In this document: positions 1-11,626 of the stretch, in pieces
Numbering within the stretch: the first letter of the stretch is position 1
Layout of the letters: each line of letters opens with the position of its first letter
Assembly: GCA_000469685.2 (NCBI GenBank)
Contig: LS997565.1
Coordinates: 47,430,336-47,494,335, forward strand
Direction: 5' to 3'
DNA from: Haemonchus contortus
Lineage: Eukaryota; Nematoda; Chromadorea; Rhabditida; Trichostrongylidae
DNA length: 64,000 nucleotides
Program-made: the position numbers and the translations under genes
Notes under the pieces: model-generated
Databases searched by the model: none
What the model saw: the letters and a program-made list of their open reading frames with translations, nothing else
What the model was told of the DNA's origin: nothing

Positions 1-2426
1 GAAGCCTTTATTACTGCCTACCGAGGCTGTTTTTCTACCTGACAGTTTTCCTTGAGCTATCCTTGAGGGCCACAGGTTCATTCTAGAGGAAATCTCAGGA
101 ACCATTTTCATTATGGACTGCGCCTTCGATTCGAACAAGTTCAGTAATTGATCTATTGTGCTGAAAAGGGTGTATTATTGTTTAGCAAAACAGACTGCTT
201 ACTCTCTTTTCCATCTCCCACTCGGGATAAATGGTTGTCGGCGTTACAAATAAAAGGGTGTTCATGTGGTGTATTACTCAAGTTTGTTTTACGTTTAATA
301 ATGTAAGAGTCGCATTACATTACAAGTGGAACTGGAAGTGGATTACAGTATGTAGAATAATTGTTTTCAAATGAAGAATTCCATGAATATCCAATCGACT
401 CATAAATAACTAGGTCGAAGGTGTCTGTAAAGGAAAAGGTGAGCATTGGTCGAATTGTTGTTCTGCAGCCTCGATCACTCATTTCGTCTAAGGCTGGCTA
501 TTTCCTTGGCTCATTCAAGGTGACGCCACTATGTTTACGGTAGAACATTGATACTTTAGATACTGAGGGCATTCAAGGTAGCAAAGCCTGTTGCCATGGT
601 TTCTCACATGGAATGGACCATCATAACGTTTATAGAAAATGGTAAATCAAAATGTACCAACCCCATTTTGGGTTTTGCAAAGGAAGATGCCCAAAAAATT
701 ATTTTGAAAAGCTGCAGATCGAGGGAAGCTGGAGCCTCTTTCATTTCTGCGATGAGGAGTAGTCGACTATTCATTGACTCTGTCGAGAACTCACTACCGC
801 GGGATGTTCTTCTGACGTAACAGTTGCGAGAAATTGGTAAAAACTTCCTGGTAAGTTTTGATGTTGTCAAAGGTAACAGCACAGGATACATTTGAGTAGA
901 CTGTCCCCGAAAATTGAATAAAACGTGTCTTTCAGGGAATAGAGTTGCAAGTATGTAGGGAGATAAAACATGACATTTTTGCTTACACAAGAAGATAGAG
1001 AAGGGGAAAACAAGCAGAACTTCTACTCTGTCACTTACAGTGCAAGTAACTCCACTGACGCTAGGACTTTGATAGTGAGAGGGACCGTGTGCCGTGGCCC
1101 TGGCGCTGAGCTTTTCAAAAAGCATCCAGTATGGACGCTGGTATGACGGATATACACGACGTAATTTCTTTCCAGGGAATCCTTTTCTCAATTCTTCTCA
1201 AAACATAAGTTCAAAGCGTCCCCAGACACTTGAGTGCATATAACTATAGCATGCTTTACGTATTTTAATTACGTTTTTTTTACAGACTGTCAGATATTTG
1301 ATCACCAGATTATGTATAAATATTAACTTTTACGACAAAAACAAATAAAATCACCAACAACAGTGAGATTGACATGAATAATAGCCATACCAAGCGGAGG
1401 TGGTATAGTGGCAAGTGGAGCACTTTACCGCACGCACGGTCACGGGTTCGAGCCCCGATCGATATCCCCCTGAGCCAATCAAGCCTTCCATCCCTCCGGG
1501 GTAGGTTAATTGGAAGCAGGCTCGTCTGGGAGGATAAAAGCACTGATTTGTACATTGGCTGGCCACCGCAAGTCATTGTATAGGCCACATACGCACTCAT
1601 TACGCCACTACGATTCTGAATAGAAGTCAAGTGCGGGGGCGCATCCCTCAGACAGGATCAGTTGACGTAAGAACTTTATCCTTTTATCCTTTATCATCTT
1701 GCCATTGGCTGAATGACTATGTATGAATCAGAAACACAACTAATTTCTATCTTGCTTCACTTTTTTGCTGTGACCGTGTCCTCTAGTTTACCAGATCCTT
1801 CCAACATCGATTGTAGCCCTCACACAACGATTCAGCTTCACGGTGTTGCCATTTGGTTGAAAACAAAATTCACAAAAAAATGTTTGGTCCTCCGCAAGAT
1901 GTGGAACAGGGTCTGGACGGACAATTGTCAATAGAGGAAGGGTTCAATAGCTTTTTTGTAGCTATCTCAGTATCAGCTTTAGTACTTTCACTTTCCCAAA
2001 TAAAGGGAAGCTTCCATTATTGCTCCAAAAAGGCATTTCCTGCAATTTGCAAGGACTAAGGTTTCATTTATGAGAACAGTAATTGCATAAGATGCAATGG
2101 CTTTCACTTTCAGGCTTCCTCTACTGCGGTAGAGAACACTTCGTTCTACAGTAACAAAACATGAAATACGGTAAAAAACACCTCACTTCACCGTAGCAAA
2201 AGATGAAATACAGTATCTCTCTCACACTACAAACGAAAATGGAATGTTCGCTGTCTAGAATGCTACTGCTCAAGTGTTCGCTTGAAGCAAACTTCTTTTC
2301 CGAGGCGAACAAAATATCCGTATCCGCTCTGTTGAGGAAATTGAAAAAAATAGGTGGGTATTTATAGAAAAAGGTAATAGTGGAAATCAGAAAAGGAGCA
2401 TTATTTACAACCATCTCGACTATCAT
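1..2426. other. Flank downstream of R1
   Basis: No supported gene apart from the SINE at 1395-1690. A 195-codon open frame on the minus strand (604-1191) has no recognisable domain and no splice or composition support. Short imperfect direct repeats occur near 2150-2215. Confidence 0.6.
1395..1690 (+). repeat. SINE family 1, full-length copy
   Basis: A tRNA-derived head with an A-box-like TGGTATAGTGG and B-box-like GGTTCGAGCCC is followed by a conserved body (CCTTCCATCCCTCCGGGG, GGGAGGATAAAAGCACTG). It ends in repeated TTTATCC. This is the best-preserved of about sixteen copies in the window and lies downstream of R1. Confidence 0.85.
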
Positions 2427-5400
2427 CTACTGCTTGATTGCAACAGATTGACGTTTGAGTACGGAGACAGGAACAAGGGTACTACTTTGATGTCTTCGGC
2501 ACCGGAAAAAGTTGAGAATTTCATCACGAAGATCCTTGGAAAGCATAAGCAAGCAGAAAGGTGGCACGCACATCACCACGTCGTTTACCCAGTAGAACTA
2601 TAAAAGAACTTTCTTTTGAAAATTAGCCAGGTCCAAAAAAAGTTGTACTGAAAAAAAATTCAGTGTGACATACCTGCATAGTTGCCCATAAATCAAGGTC
2701 AGCGTTCTTAGTGATCGCAGCGATAGCCTTGGTAATCAGTTGGGCACACATCAGCATTGTGGTAAAAAATACCAGCGCGGTGTATAATAACAGACCCTGA
2801 ATCGAGTATTTGTTTAACGGTCCCTTTGGTTTGGGACCTCCTATTGAGAGTGCTATTGATGATACTTACTTTACGAATTTAATTGAGCTATGGGGTACTC
2901 ATGTGGATGGCGTTTTAGCTTGGGACGGGACTCGAGACCGTACCCGTGCTTTGCGGGCACCGTACTCTTTATCCCTTTCACAGTACGGCCGAAGTTTTGC
3001 CCACGAATCGCCATCCTTGCGAGAATTGCGTAGTGCGTACTGTTGCATAAGTTAACAAGACATAAAGTTGAAACAAATGTTAGTTCTTCCGTGGCTGCTT
3101 TCCAGACAGTTGCAACTCCTACTACGCCGGCTACCTCAGTTGAAGTCCCTGCTTAACCTAATCCCATGATCTTGCAAATGACAATTTAGTTGCTTTTTTT
3201 CCACTAGACATCTGGCCATCTGCCCCTTTCCCATTAAAAAAAGCGCATAAAAGAATGAGCATGGGATGCTTGCGATATTGAAACTATTTTTTCTGTAAAA
3301 TGGCGGAGGAGGATGAATGTTTCAGGGAGAGCTGCCTGGTTAGGAAGACAAACTATTTCATGGTTTTTCCTTGAACTTATATTCTCATCAAATAAAGCAA
3401 ATATAGAACTGTTACCAACCTTCTCATTGCGGACGTTGCTCGAGCTATCACCGGATAGTTTCGATAGTTTACGCCATTCAATGAACAGTCTCACATTCAG
3501 TATGAGGCTCGCAATCGCGTAAATAATACTCGTTCCAAAGAAAATAAATCTGTTCCTCTACAAAAACTTAAATTGTTCTACATGTATTTGAAGCACTGCT
3601 CTACATGATTTTCAATAATTGTATCTGTTGAGGTTTTATTTTACATTTTACGGCCAGTTACATATGCTGTACGTACATTTCCAGCAGCAGCTTTCAGTAC
3701 ACACGCATAGATCAGGGGTGCGATATCTGATACTTGCCCAGGCCTTCCATCTCTTAAGTGGTATAAGGCTTGCTTAGGAGTTGGCTTGCGCATCGGTTCG
3801 CTATCAGGATCACTGTATAGGAGACATACACATTGAAGACGTCACTACTATTCTGGAGAGCAGTCGAATGTGGGTGGAGGTGGGAGGAAGGCAGAAACAG
3901 TTATGATCCATCCCGAGATTAAGACTAGCAATGATTTCTTTCGTTGGCCCAGAAAACTATGGAGTACCAAGCCAACCTATGCTTGCTTCTAAGCCATATA
4001 GTCATAAATGGTTCAGAAGTAATCATATAGTCATCATATGTATTAAAGGCACCGTTCGCGATGATTCAATGGGCGGGTGTGTCGATGACGTGTCCGCCTC
4101 TCATTCGATGCCACGTCAGACAGTCAGAGTGGCGTCGAATGAGAGGCGGACACGTCATCGACACACCCGCCCATTGAATCATCGCGAACGGTGCCCTTAA
4201 TGTGTGGGAGGTAGTCGAATGTGGAAAACGAAGGGGACAGGAGCGATATTGATTAACATCAGAGAATATTGACTTATTATTGACTTTCCTTGTTTACTCA
4301 AAAAACTGTAGAATACTGACCCAACTTGTGCTTGTTTCAAATCCAATAAATGTAAAACTGCCGTCACTATTTTGTGTGTAGATAACTTTTGATCCAATAA
4401 TGTGAGTGAATGAGGCAACAGCTACAATATACTGTATAACTATAATAACGCATATATTCCGTCCTGACCAGATCTGAAAGAAATTTGGTATCATGAATTG
4501 AAGGAAATGTATAGGCAATGCGATTCTGTATTTGGTACTGTGTGCTATATATATTTGAGCTGGATGAGCAATTAAGTAGTTATTTTTACCTTATCGTAGT
4601 CCTTCATGAACCGAAGAGCAGTATATCGGTTTATTGCTATAACCATGTTTCCAATCATATGGGAAACGAACGTAGCACCACTGAGAATCATAGCTATTGA
4701 GACCAGAAAGTGCAAGGAAGGGCTCAGGCTAAGTTGCCTATTCAGTCGGTTGAAACAGCTTATAAGAATGGAGATCACATCGGTTATACCTAAATATGAG
4801 AAGAGATCTAAATCAGTTGTCAAAATCGTTTTATTCAAATCGTTTCATTAATATTATACTAGGGGTAGTGAGGGTTCGACCCCTACACCCTTACGGTCAT
4901 GGTCCTTAAGTTTGCCTGATATCAGCTCGTACCCTTTCCGTGATTGGTTACTCGGGAACATTTTCTCCTGGTAGGATAGATGGGTTAACACATTTCTGTA
5001 CTTGTGTTCATCGCAGGAATTCAAAATCTCACTGTAAATCGGCTGAACCCACAGGTCGCTGAATAAGGTGAATATCTGCATTTGGACTTCACCTTGACTT
5101 TGAATAAAGGTACAGCAAACGATAGTCCACCCGAACTAAAGTGAGCGATACCAGAAACCTATGAGTCGGGTCCCCAAAATGTAGACTCATTCCAGTATCA
5201 CTTAAATTCCCTCAGAGGGTAATGAATCGAAAAAGTTTTTAAGACGGATCGGTGTGTTGAGGTAGTAAATAAGCGTACTAGGCTGAGCTGCTAGCAATTA
5301 TGGTTGTTTTTGAGTTCCTTCTTCATTATTCGAAGAAAAGTCATCATTTCGGTAGCCTCACATGATTTCCAATTCAACATTGTTCCTCCTAGCTCTTTTC

Positions 5401-5888
5401 ATGTAAGCATGAAGTGGGAAGTGAGTTATGAGTTATCTACATACAGTGATTATTGTTATGAGTTATCTACATACATATGTAATGCAGCAGGTGGCGGTAG
5501 CACGAGCTATTGTGACCACAGCATTGCTCTCAGGAATTCATAATCAAATTACATGAGTAAACAGCCATAATTGAAGCCTAAAGCTTAAACCAGGAAGCAC
5601 GAGAAAAGACCTTACCTGTGGCCACGAACATTACGAAGAACGCTGTCCTGAAGACTTTTCTCTTGGATGAGACAATAATGAGCAAAATAAAGACGTAGGC
5701 AAACGCTAACAGGCCTTCTATCACAGTTTGTGGAACGTTATGGGACAGATCATCTATGATTAACGTAGATTAAACCGTTTCAAATCATAGAAAGAACAAT
5801 ATAGTAAGTCATGTATGTCCTTTGTAGACTCACCTGTGTTTGCGGCATAGTTCTCGATCAACACACCTGACTTCTTTGGCGAACTCAT
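2427..5888 (-). CDS. R1: seven-transmembrane chemoreceptor GPCR, Srv-like (Srg superfamily)
   Basis: Coding exons in transcript order: 5834-5888, 5616-5753, 4590-4789, 4321-4473, 3420-3557, 2674-2796, 2427-2597. All introns are GT-AG and the joined frame is open, giving 325 aa and ending in TAG. TM1 is in exon 2. TM2 and TM3 are in exon 3, which carries NRYTAL at about residue 118 after the TM3 block HMIGNMVIAI. TM4 starts exon 4 (IWSGRN, where the other copies have CRRN or TRRN). TM5 is in exon 5, TM6 in exon 6, and TM7 in exon 7 (FYWVNDVVMCVPPFC). Exon 5 is one codon longer and exon 1 one codon shorter than in R4 to R6. This is the most diverged member of the array. The family is known for chemosensory receptors of nematode sensory neurons; ligand and expressing cell cannot be inferred. 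Subfamily Srv is probable, but Srg or Sru is possible. Confidence 0.87.
2905..3030 (-). repeat. SINE family 2 copy in an R1 intron
   Basis: The inverse gives GAGTACGGTGCCCGCAAAGC and CGGGTACGGTCTCGAGTCCCG, the head of a second tRNA-like family seen also at 7705, 31750, 38929, 39032 and 49066. Confidence 0.6.
3700..3900 (+). repeat. SINE family 1 remnant in an R1 intron
   Basis: Only the 3' part is legible: GGCCTTCCATCTCTTAAG, CACTGTATAGGAGACATACAC and GAGCAGTCGAATGTGGG. Very degenerate. Confidence 0.45.
4043..4200. mobile_element. TTAA-flanked hairpin MITE, 158 bp
   Basis: Two 72-nt arms (4043-4114 and 4129-4200) are inverted copies with only a couple of mismatches, around a 14-nt loop. Both ends are TTAA followed by (A/G)GGCACCGTTCGCG. 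TTAA ends suggest a piggyBac-like MITE, though whether TTAA is a target duplication or part of the arms cannot be told from one copy. The arms are much more GC-rich than the surrounding intron of R1. Confidence 0.8.
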
Positions 5889-6220
5889 TGGAACTGGAAA
5901 TGTGAAAATAACACTTTCTAGTTACCGTACCAGCCTGTTGAAGGATATTTCAAATCAGATATTGCGCAGCCAGAATCAGGAAGGGGAAAGATAAAACAAT
6001 GAGTGTTTTCAGTGAAAAAGAAACAGAATGATTCAAAGTTTGGAGTATTAGAAAAAACAACGTCTTTTAGCGTGAAAATATTCATATAATGTGGCCTGAA
6101 GGTTTGATTTGCATGCCCATCGAGCTCCATGAGAGCCACATGCAATCCAGATAGCTTGTATTTTCAGATAATACCAGTGAAGAGCTTTAGTCTTCGTGTT
6201 TACTTCAATGTAACTTTGTG

Positions 6221-6515
6221 AGGGTTGAGGTGGTGTAGTGGCAGTATTCACTCACATGGTCACTGGTTCGAATCCTGGATATTCATCTGAGCCATCAAGT
6301 CTTCAATCCCTACAGAATCAGTTAGTTGGCACCATACTCTTCCAGGAGGATAAAAGCACTGTCCTGTACATCTCCCCTACTGTATCGGCTGACCAGCTCA
6401 AGTCATTGCATGAGCCACCTCAGCACGCCAATACGTCCTGAATTGAAGTCGAACGCTGGGTGCATCAGTCAGAAGGAAAATGATAAATGCTGAGCGTTTC
6501 TATCCTATCAACCTT
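6221..6515 (+). repeat. SINE family 1 copy
   Basis: TGGTGTAGTGGCAG head, B-box GGTTCGAATCC, and the body with GGAGGATAAAAGCACTG. It lies in the R1-R2 intergenic region. Confidence 0.82.
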
Positions 6516-7704
6516 ATGGTGTATGGAGCGTGCTTTCTCTGCCGAGCCAAAGCTCTTGTGAAATCTTCAGGAGAAAGGTGGATAAACCTGATTGGATTTC
6601 GTGTTGGGGAGGTACCAAAACGAGTTACAAGTAACACCTAATCGCTAAAACACTGAGATGTTTCTGTGAGATTAAAAAGAGGTAGATAAGCAAGGATTAA
6701 GTTCATTGAAACTGAAAGATTCAGTCCTCTACTGTAAGCAATTGATTTTTGTCTGGCAAGCAATGGTAAATGAGGATGTGGCTTGAAAAAATATTTAGAG
6801 GAAATCAAATTAATGAGATTGCTAGTAAATATTGACTGTAAGCCGTCTGTGAAAGGAAGCCGTTCAGAAGCAGTTGAGTTCGTTTGAAAACAAGTGAGGA
6901 ACTATGGCAGAAATTTTAGTCGCAGTTATGTTACTGTAGCCTGTCATATTGACGAGGTAAGTGTAAAATGGCCTTTAGATCACCTGCTCACACTAGTCAT
7001 AACGACCACAACAACATTACAAATGGTATCCCCACGATTAAATGGTCTGCGAATAAAGAGACTCAGATGTCAAAAGTTATGAGCCACAAGTACCGTTACT
7101 AGTAATAACCACTTGGACTGTTTTCTCTAACACATGCCTAGCACATCCAGGATAGTTCATCTATGATCCTGCTCGAGACAAGTTAAGTTACCTCTTGAAG
7201 TGGTATTTACAGAGTTGTTTCATCCAAAATTTTGCTTAGACTTCTTTTCTAATAGGGAACGCATCTAGAATGAAGAATTCCAAAGAAGAAGTCTTCGAAA
7301 TACATTCGTAAGAGCATTTACATTCAAATTTTGTTGAAATTTAATAACCATGGCAAATTAGCATCAGAGTGTATAAGGATGAAAACCAGCCGATGCAACG
7401 TTTCAGCACCAAAATAGAATGATTCCCTCTGAAATGGAACGTCTGAGGCAGCTCTGCAATTATCTCGCTCGATCTATTCCATAACACTTTTTAGACAGTG
7501 CCCGGGGTATTTTTGGCAGACTGACAGACAGAAAGATACATATGTCTGCTTGAAGACACTCACAATTATAGCCAAAACTCAAAATTAGAGGGAAAATTAG
7601 AGGTATATACCTATTTTGAGGATATCTCAAGAGAAAAAATAAAACCGTTCCGGAGCAGAAAATAAGGCGAGGGTAAGTGCTCACTCAGTAGTGAAATAAA
7701 TAAA

Positions 7705-7830
7705 GAGCACCGTGCCCGATAGAGCAGGTGCGGGTTCGAGTCCCTTACAGAGCCGAAATTTTTGGTCATTAATTGCCAACCTTTGGAGACTTTAGGATCG
7801 CGTGCTGCGACGGAATAAAAGAATGTAACA
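7705..7830 (+). repeat. SINE family 2 copy
   Basis: GAGCACCGTGCCCGATAGAGC, B-box GGTTCGAGTCCC, then CCAACCTTTGGAGACTTTAG and GCGTGCTGCGACGG, shared with the copy at 49066. Confidence 0.65.
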
Positions 7831-7854
7831 AAACATCATGTTAAATTAAAAACG

Positions 7855-8147
7855 TTGAGTTTTGGCGTTAATCAATCCCGTCTGAGAGATGCACCCCCGC
7901 ACTCGACTTCCATTAAGAATCGTAGTGGATAGTGAGCGTATGTGGCCTTTACAATGACTTGCTCAGGCCAGCCGATGTACAAGTCAGTGCTTTTATCCTA
8001 CAGATAATTCTGGTACCAATTAAGCGACCCCGGAGGGATGGAAGGCTTGGTTGGCCGGCCTAGGTGGGCATCGATCCGGGATTCGAACAACTGACCGTGC
8101 TATAGTGTGCTATAGTGCGTCACTTGCCACTACACTACCCCCCTTTC
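7855..8147 (-). repeat. SINE family 1 copy, minus orientation
   Basis: The inverse of the family body and head. The head contains a short internal tandem duplication (GCTATAGTGT twice near 8098-8120). Confidence 0.82.
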
Positions 8148-11100
8148 CTCATTAACATGACTTAATTAGGGACTGAATTGAAAGTAGTTGCCAAAGGTCT
8201 GAGGTACAGTAGTGGTGCTCCTTCAACTAAATGCTAGACAGTTATAGATTGGCAGTGGCAGGATACAGGAAAGAATTGAGGTTTTTGGAAAATATTTATT
8301 TGAAAAACCGTTTACTAGTTTTGTAGTGTCGGGATGTTTCTCGACAATACGAAATTAGTACGCTATGTCTTCAAATTGCTTCTAGAAATTGTCAGTAATT
8401 GCTGTAAGCGTACTGCTTTGTTTTGGTCACTATCCTCACATGACGGCCAGGTTGTATATATGCGTTGATTAGACGATTACAATAAGTAGACCGAATTCCG
8501 AGAAGTTGTATTCCCTTGAAAAACCAATTCGAGTTGTTAGTAAACAGACGGTAAAGTTAGAATGTTTAGCTATCGGAATAGTTGTTTCTAAGTAACAATC
8601 TCAACAATCGCAACAAATCTAAAAAATAAGTCAGTTTCAGCTCCGCCAGGGGGCAGGGAAAGAAGTTGCTTAGTCATTGTACTAGTAGATGCTCCCAACT
8701 GTATGAGGACAGTAACATACAATATGATAGCAAAAATGAACGAAAGCATTTTTTGGAATCGAAGACCCTGTTTTCGGGCTAGATCTATGGTTTATGGGAT
8801 TTTTTAGAAAATTAGAAGAGATTCAGGCGCTGCTGTTTTCGACAGTTTGCTTCAAAACATTCGTTAAGAACCTTTATTATCAAGAATCCCTTCACATTCG
8901 TCACAACTAAGTAAGTTTGCAGACGAAAGACGTCGCAAAAAAGCGCTCCAAGTAACTTGCATAAGGCAATACACAATGTGGCACGCGGGCTGGCACAAAG
9001 GGATATACTCAATAAAATCAGATATGATTCGTAAATATCAGTTGGTAGTAAATGTTCCTAGGAACTCTGTTACCCTTAAGCCTTTGAAGTGGTAGAACAG
9101 AGTAAGTTTGAAATTCATTGACCAGACTGGCCAGTTCGGATTGCTTCACATGGATGATAGATATGAAATTATCCTGGGTTTTACCCTATTCATTGAGGTA
9201 TAGCTCTCCTGCTCGTCCCAGTTGTTAAACAGTTGCGATAACGATCATTTCCATTGTAAAAATAATTGCAGGGACTGTATGGTATGAATGCCTATGTGAA
9301 AGTCCCTCCCTACAGATTGCAATGCAATTGCAGTGTAGAGTGATAAGCTTGTCAGGTACGCTTCTGAGAAGCTGTTAGAGAGAAATAAATATGAAAATAG
9401 GGCCATTATTAAATCATGGTACACTTTCTTGCGAATCAAAAATGAGAATTGCTGTAAACATGGTGACTATTAGTCAATTTGTGGACACTTGCGACAATGT
9501 ATGAGATAGTTATATGACGTTTTATTGTATTAAACACTTCTAGCAACGAATTGAAAGCCATATGCCACTGTTTGACGTATGTAAAGGATTCATGTGAACC
9601 TTATCAACTCATTCATGGCACACCTCCTTTTTAACCTTAAATTTGCAGATGAAAAAGTGTGCAGATAGGAATTGCGACTGTGAAAGCCTTCCGTTCCTAT
9701 GAATGCGATTAAGTGGTATCGGAATCATCTAGGAGGATGAAAGCACTAGGAGATCTATCCTGGAAAACGGAATGGTCAACTCTAAAGACTACATCCTAAT
9801 CATTTGGTTACCGCTCAAAGCGAATATTTGGTATATCGCCAGTACACATAGAATTACTCGATTAGGAAGTACATTCAGAATCAGTAGAAATCCGCACAAT
9901 TAATCGAGCACAGTTGGGCAAAAAACGTCAAGGATCAGATTCAAAATTGTGTTGCAATAAAGGGAGTTCTTTTCCAGGAAGAAGTATTGGGCATAAGAGT
10001 CACAAATGTTCTATTGGCTGATGAGTTGATGTTTCTAATTTTTCTTCGAAACATCGTAGAAGTTATTTTTCAGATTTTGCTAGTTCTATACACACCTCGA
10101 TACTTGTATAATATGTATACTGTCCGTCCTATGCTTTTTCTCCCCTCCCCTCTTCACTGCCATGTCGTCGAGCACGTTATTTCTGGACTTGGTATGATCA
10201 AAAGACTCTTTTTTTCAAAACATTGGGAAATCCGACATCATAATTCCCATACCAAGCTTGGTTACCGTCGTTTGGGCGGTTTGCCCACCCCCTCCCCTCT
10301 CCTCTTACCTATTCTACGAGTCTGCCCTCTGGATCACATGACTCCAAGTTGGATGGAGGGAGATATGTGTGTTAGCAAAGAGCTCTTTTTGATATTTCAT
10401 TTGTTCATAGTTTTGCAGCAATCATGCATTTCGAGCACACTGCTCTTCCCAATTGTTTCAAATGTTGATGGCACCGTTGTCCGCATCTCTGGTGAGGAAT
10501 CTGATAAGATTTCTGGTCGAATAACAGCCTGAGGACTCCGCTCGACCAGTACGCCATTGTGTAATGCAAATTCGTTGTGATCAAATTCGTGACGGACCCT
10601 CAAGGTGATTGTATGTAGTGAAAACATTACTCCAAAAAACTACAACTACTAGCACTGACACTTAAACTTGAGAAAGTAAAAAGTGAAGCTCTCCCTCTAA
10701 AATGAGGAAAAAGTTTGATTGTCGTAAGAAGGGCTATTGGGAATTCTTGTTATGATTGTTAAGCGAACCGTCAGAAACGTTCTTCGTAAGATATTTGTAG
10801 TGGACCACGAAACATAAGAAACTGCCTATGAAGAGTTCTGATGTTGACAGTTAAACATCGCTAAAGCCTTTCATAACAGAATTAAATATTATTTTGTCGT
10901 CTGGTCAATGAAATGCCAACATTAGGTCTCAAAAGAAAAACCTCAGGCCAACAAGACGGCTAAACAATTTGTTGACGGCATTCTCAGCCTATCAAGGTAC
11001 AAAACTAATTTTTATTAGAAAAGGTGGTGCTCGAACTTTGAAGCGCTCGGCAAAAATCGTTTCACTGGCTCCTAACTAGATTCAGAAGCAATTGGTTCAG

Positions 11101-11626
11101 CCACTATGAAACAAGCTCAAGCTCAGCTTACTATTTTCGCGTTCCAGTTCGCAGGCAATGTTATATTATAGGCTTGAGATAGCGAGGAATTCAGGGCTGA
11201 CAGTTGCCGTACTACGAAGATATGTAGCACAGGGAAGCGCTTTTATAACTTTTGAATCAGAGTTTGCTCAGACCTGTGCAGCTTGGGGCCCAGAAGCATG
11301 GCAGTTGGTGTCATTTTCTAAAATCCGGACAATTTTTGAACAAACTTCTATGGAAATTTGTTAAACACGTTTGTTTTTAATTTTTGATGGTTTCTTTATG
11401 GACATACAATCAGATGGGAGTCTGCTATGGAACAACTCGACGCTTACTGCAATCTGCTTTGCTTTGCATTTGTCAATAACGAATCAATTACAAACAGTAA
11501 GTGTGACAATTGAAAACTTTCAATGACAGTGAAATGCATGTTAAAGAAGAAATTCAGAAATCTTATGCTTGGAGACCCTTTGAGATCCTTCTGAAGCAAT
11601 TTCATTCCGACAATCAGGATGTTTGT

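Larger units (their letters stand above)
5889..11626. other. R1-R2 intergenic region
   Basis: Contains SINE copies at 6221 and 7855 (family 1) and 7705 (family 2), and a possible SINE scrap near 9680-9760. The longest open frame (9987-10532, plus, 181 codons) shows no domain and is probably chance. The region at 11440-11626 resembles the R3 3' flank (24340-24554). Confidence 0.6.

Noticed and set aside
604..1191. 195-codon open frame on the minus strand
   Set aside because: No domain, signal peptide or paralogue is recognisable, and a shorter plus frame overlaps it. Probably chance or an old repeat.
9987..10532. 181-codon open frame on the plus strand
   Set aside because: Hydrophobic, low-information translation with no family match or splice context. 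An overlapping minus frame (10397-10627) looks equally plausible, so neither is called.
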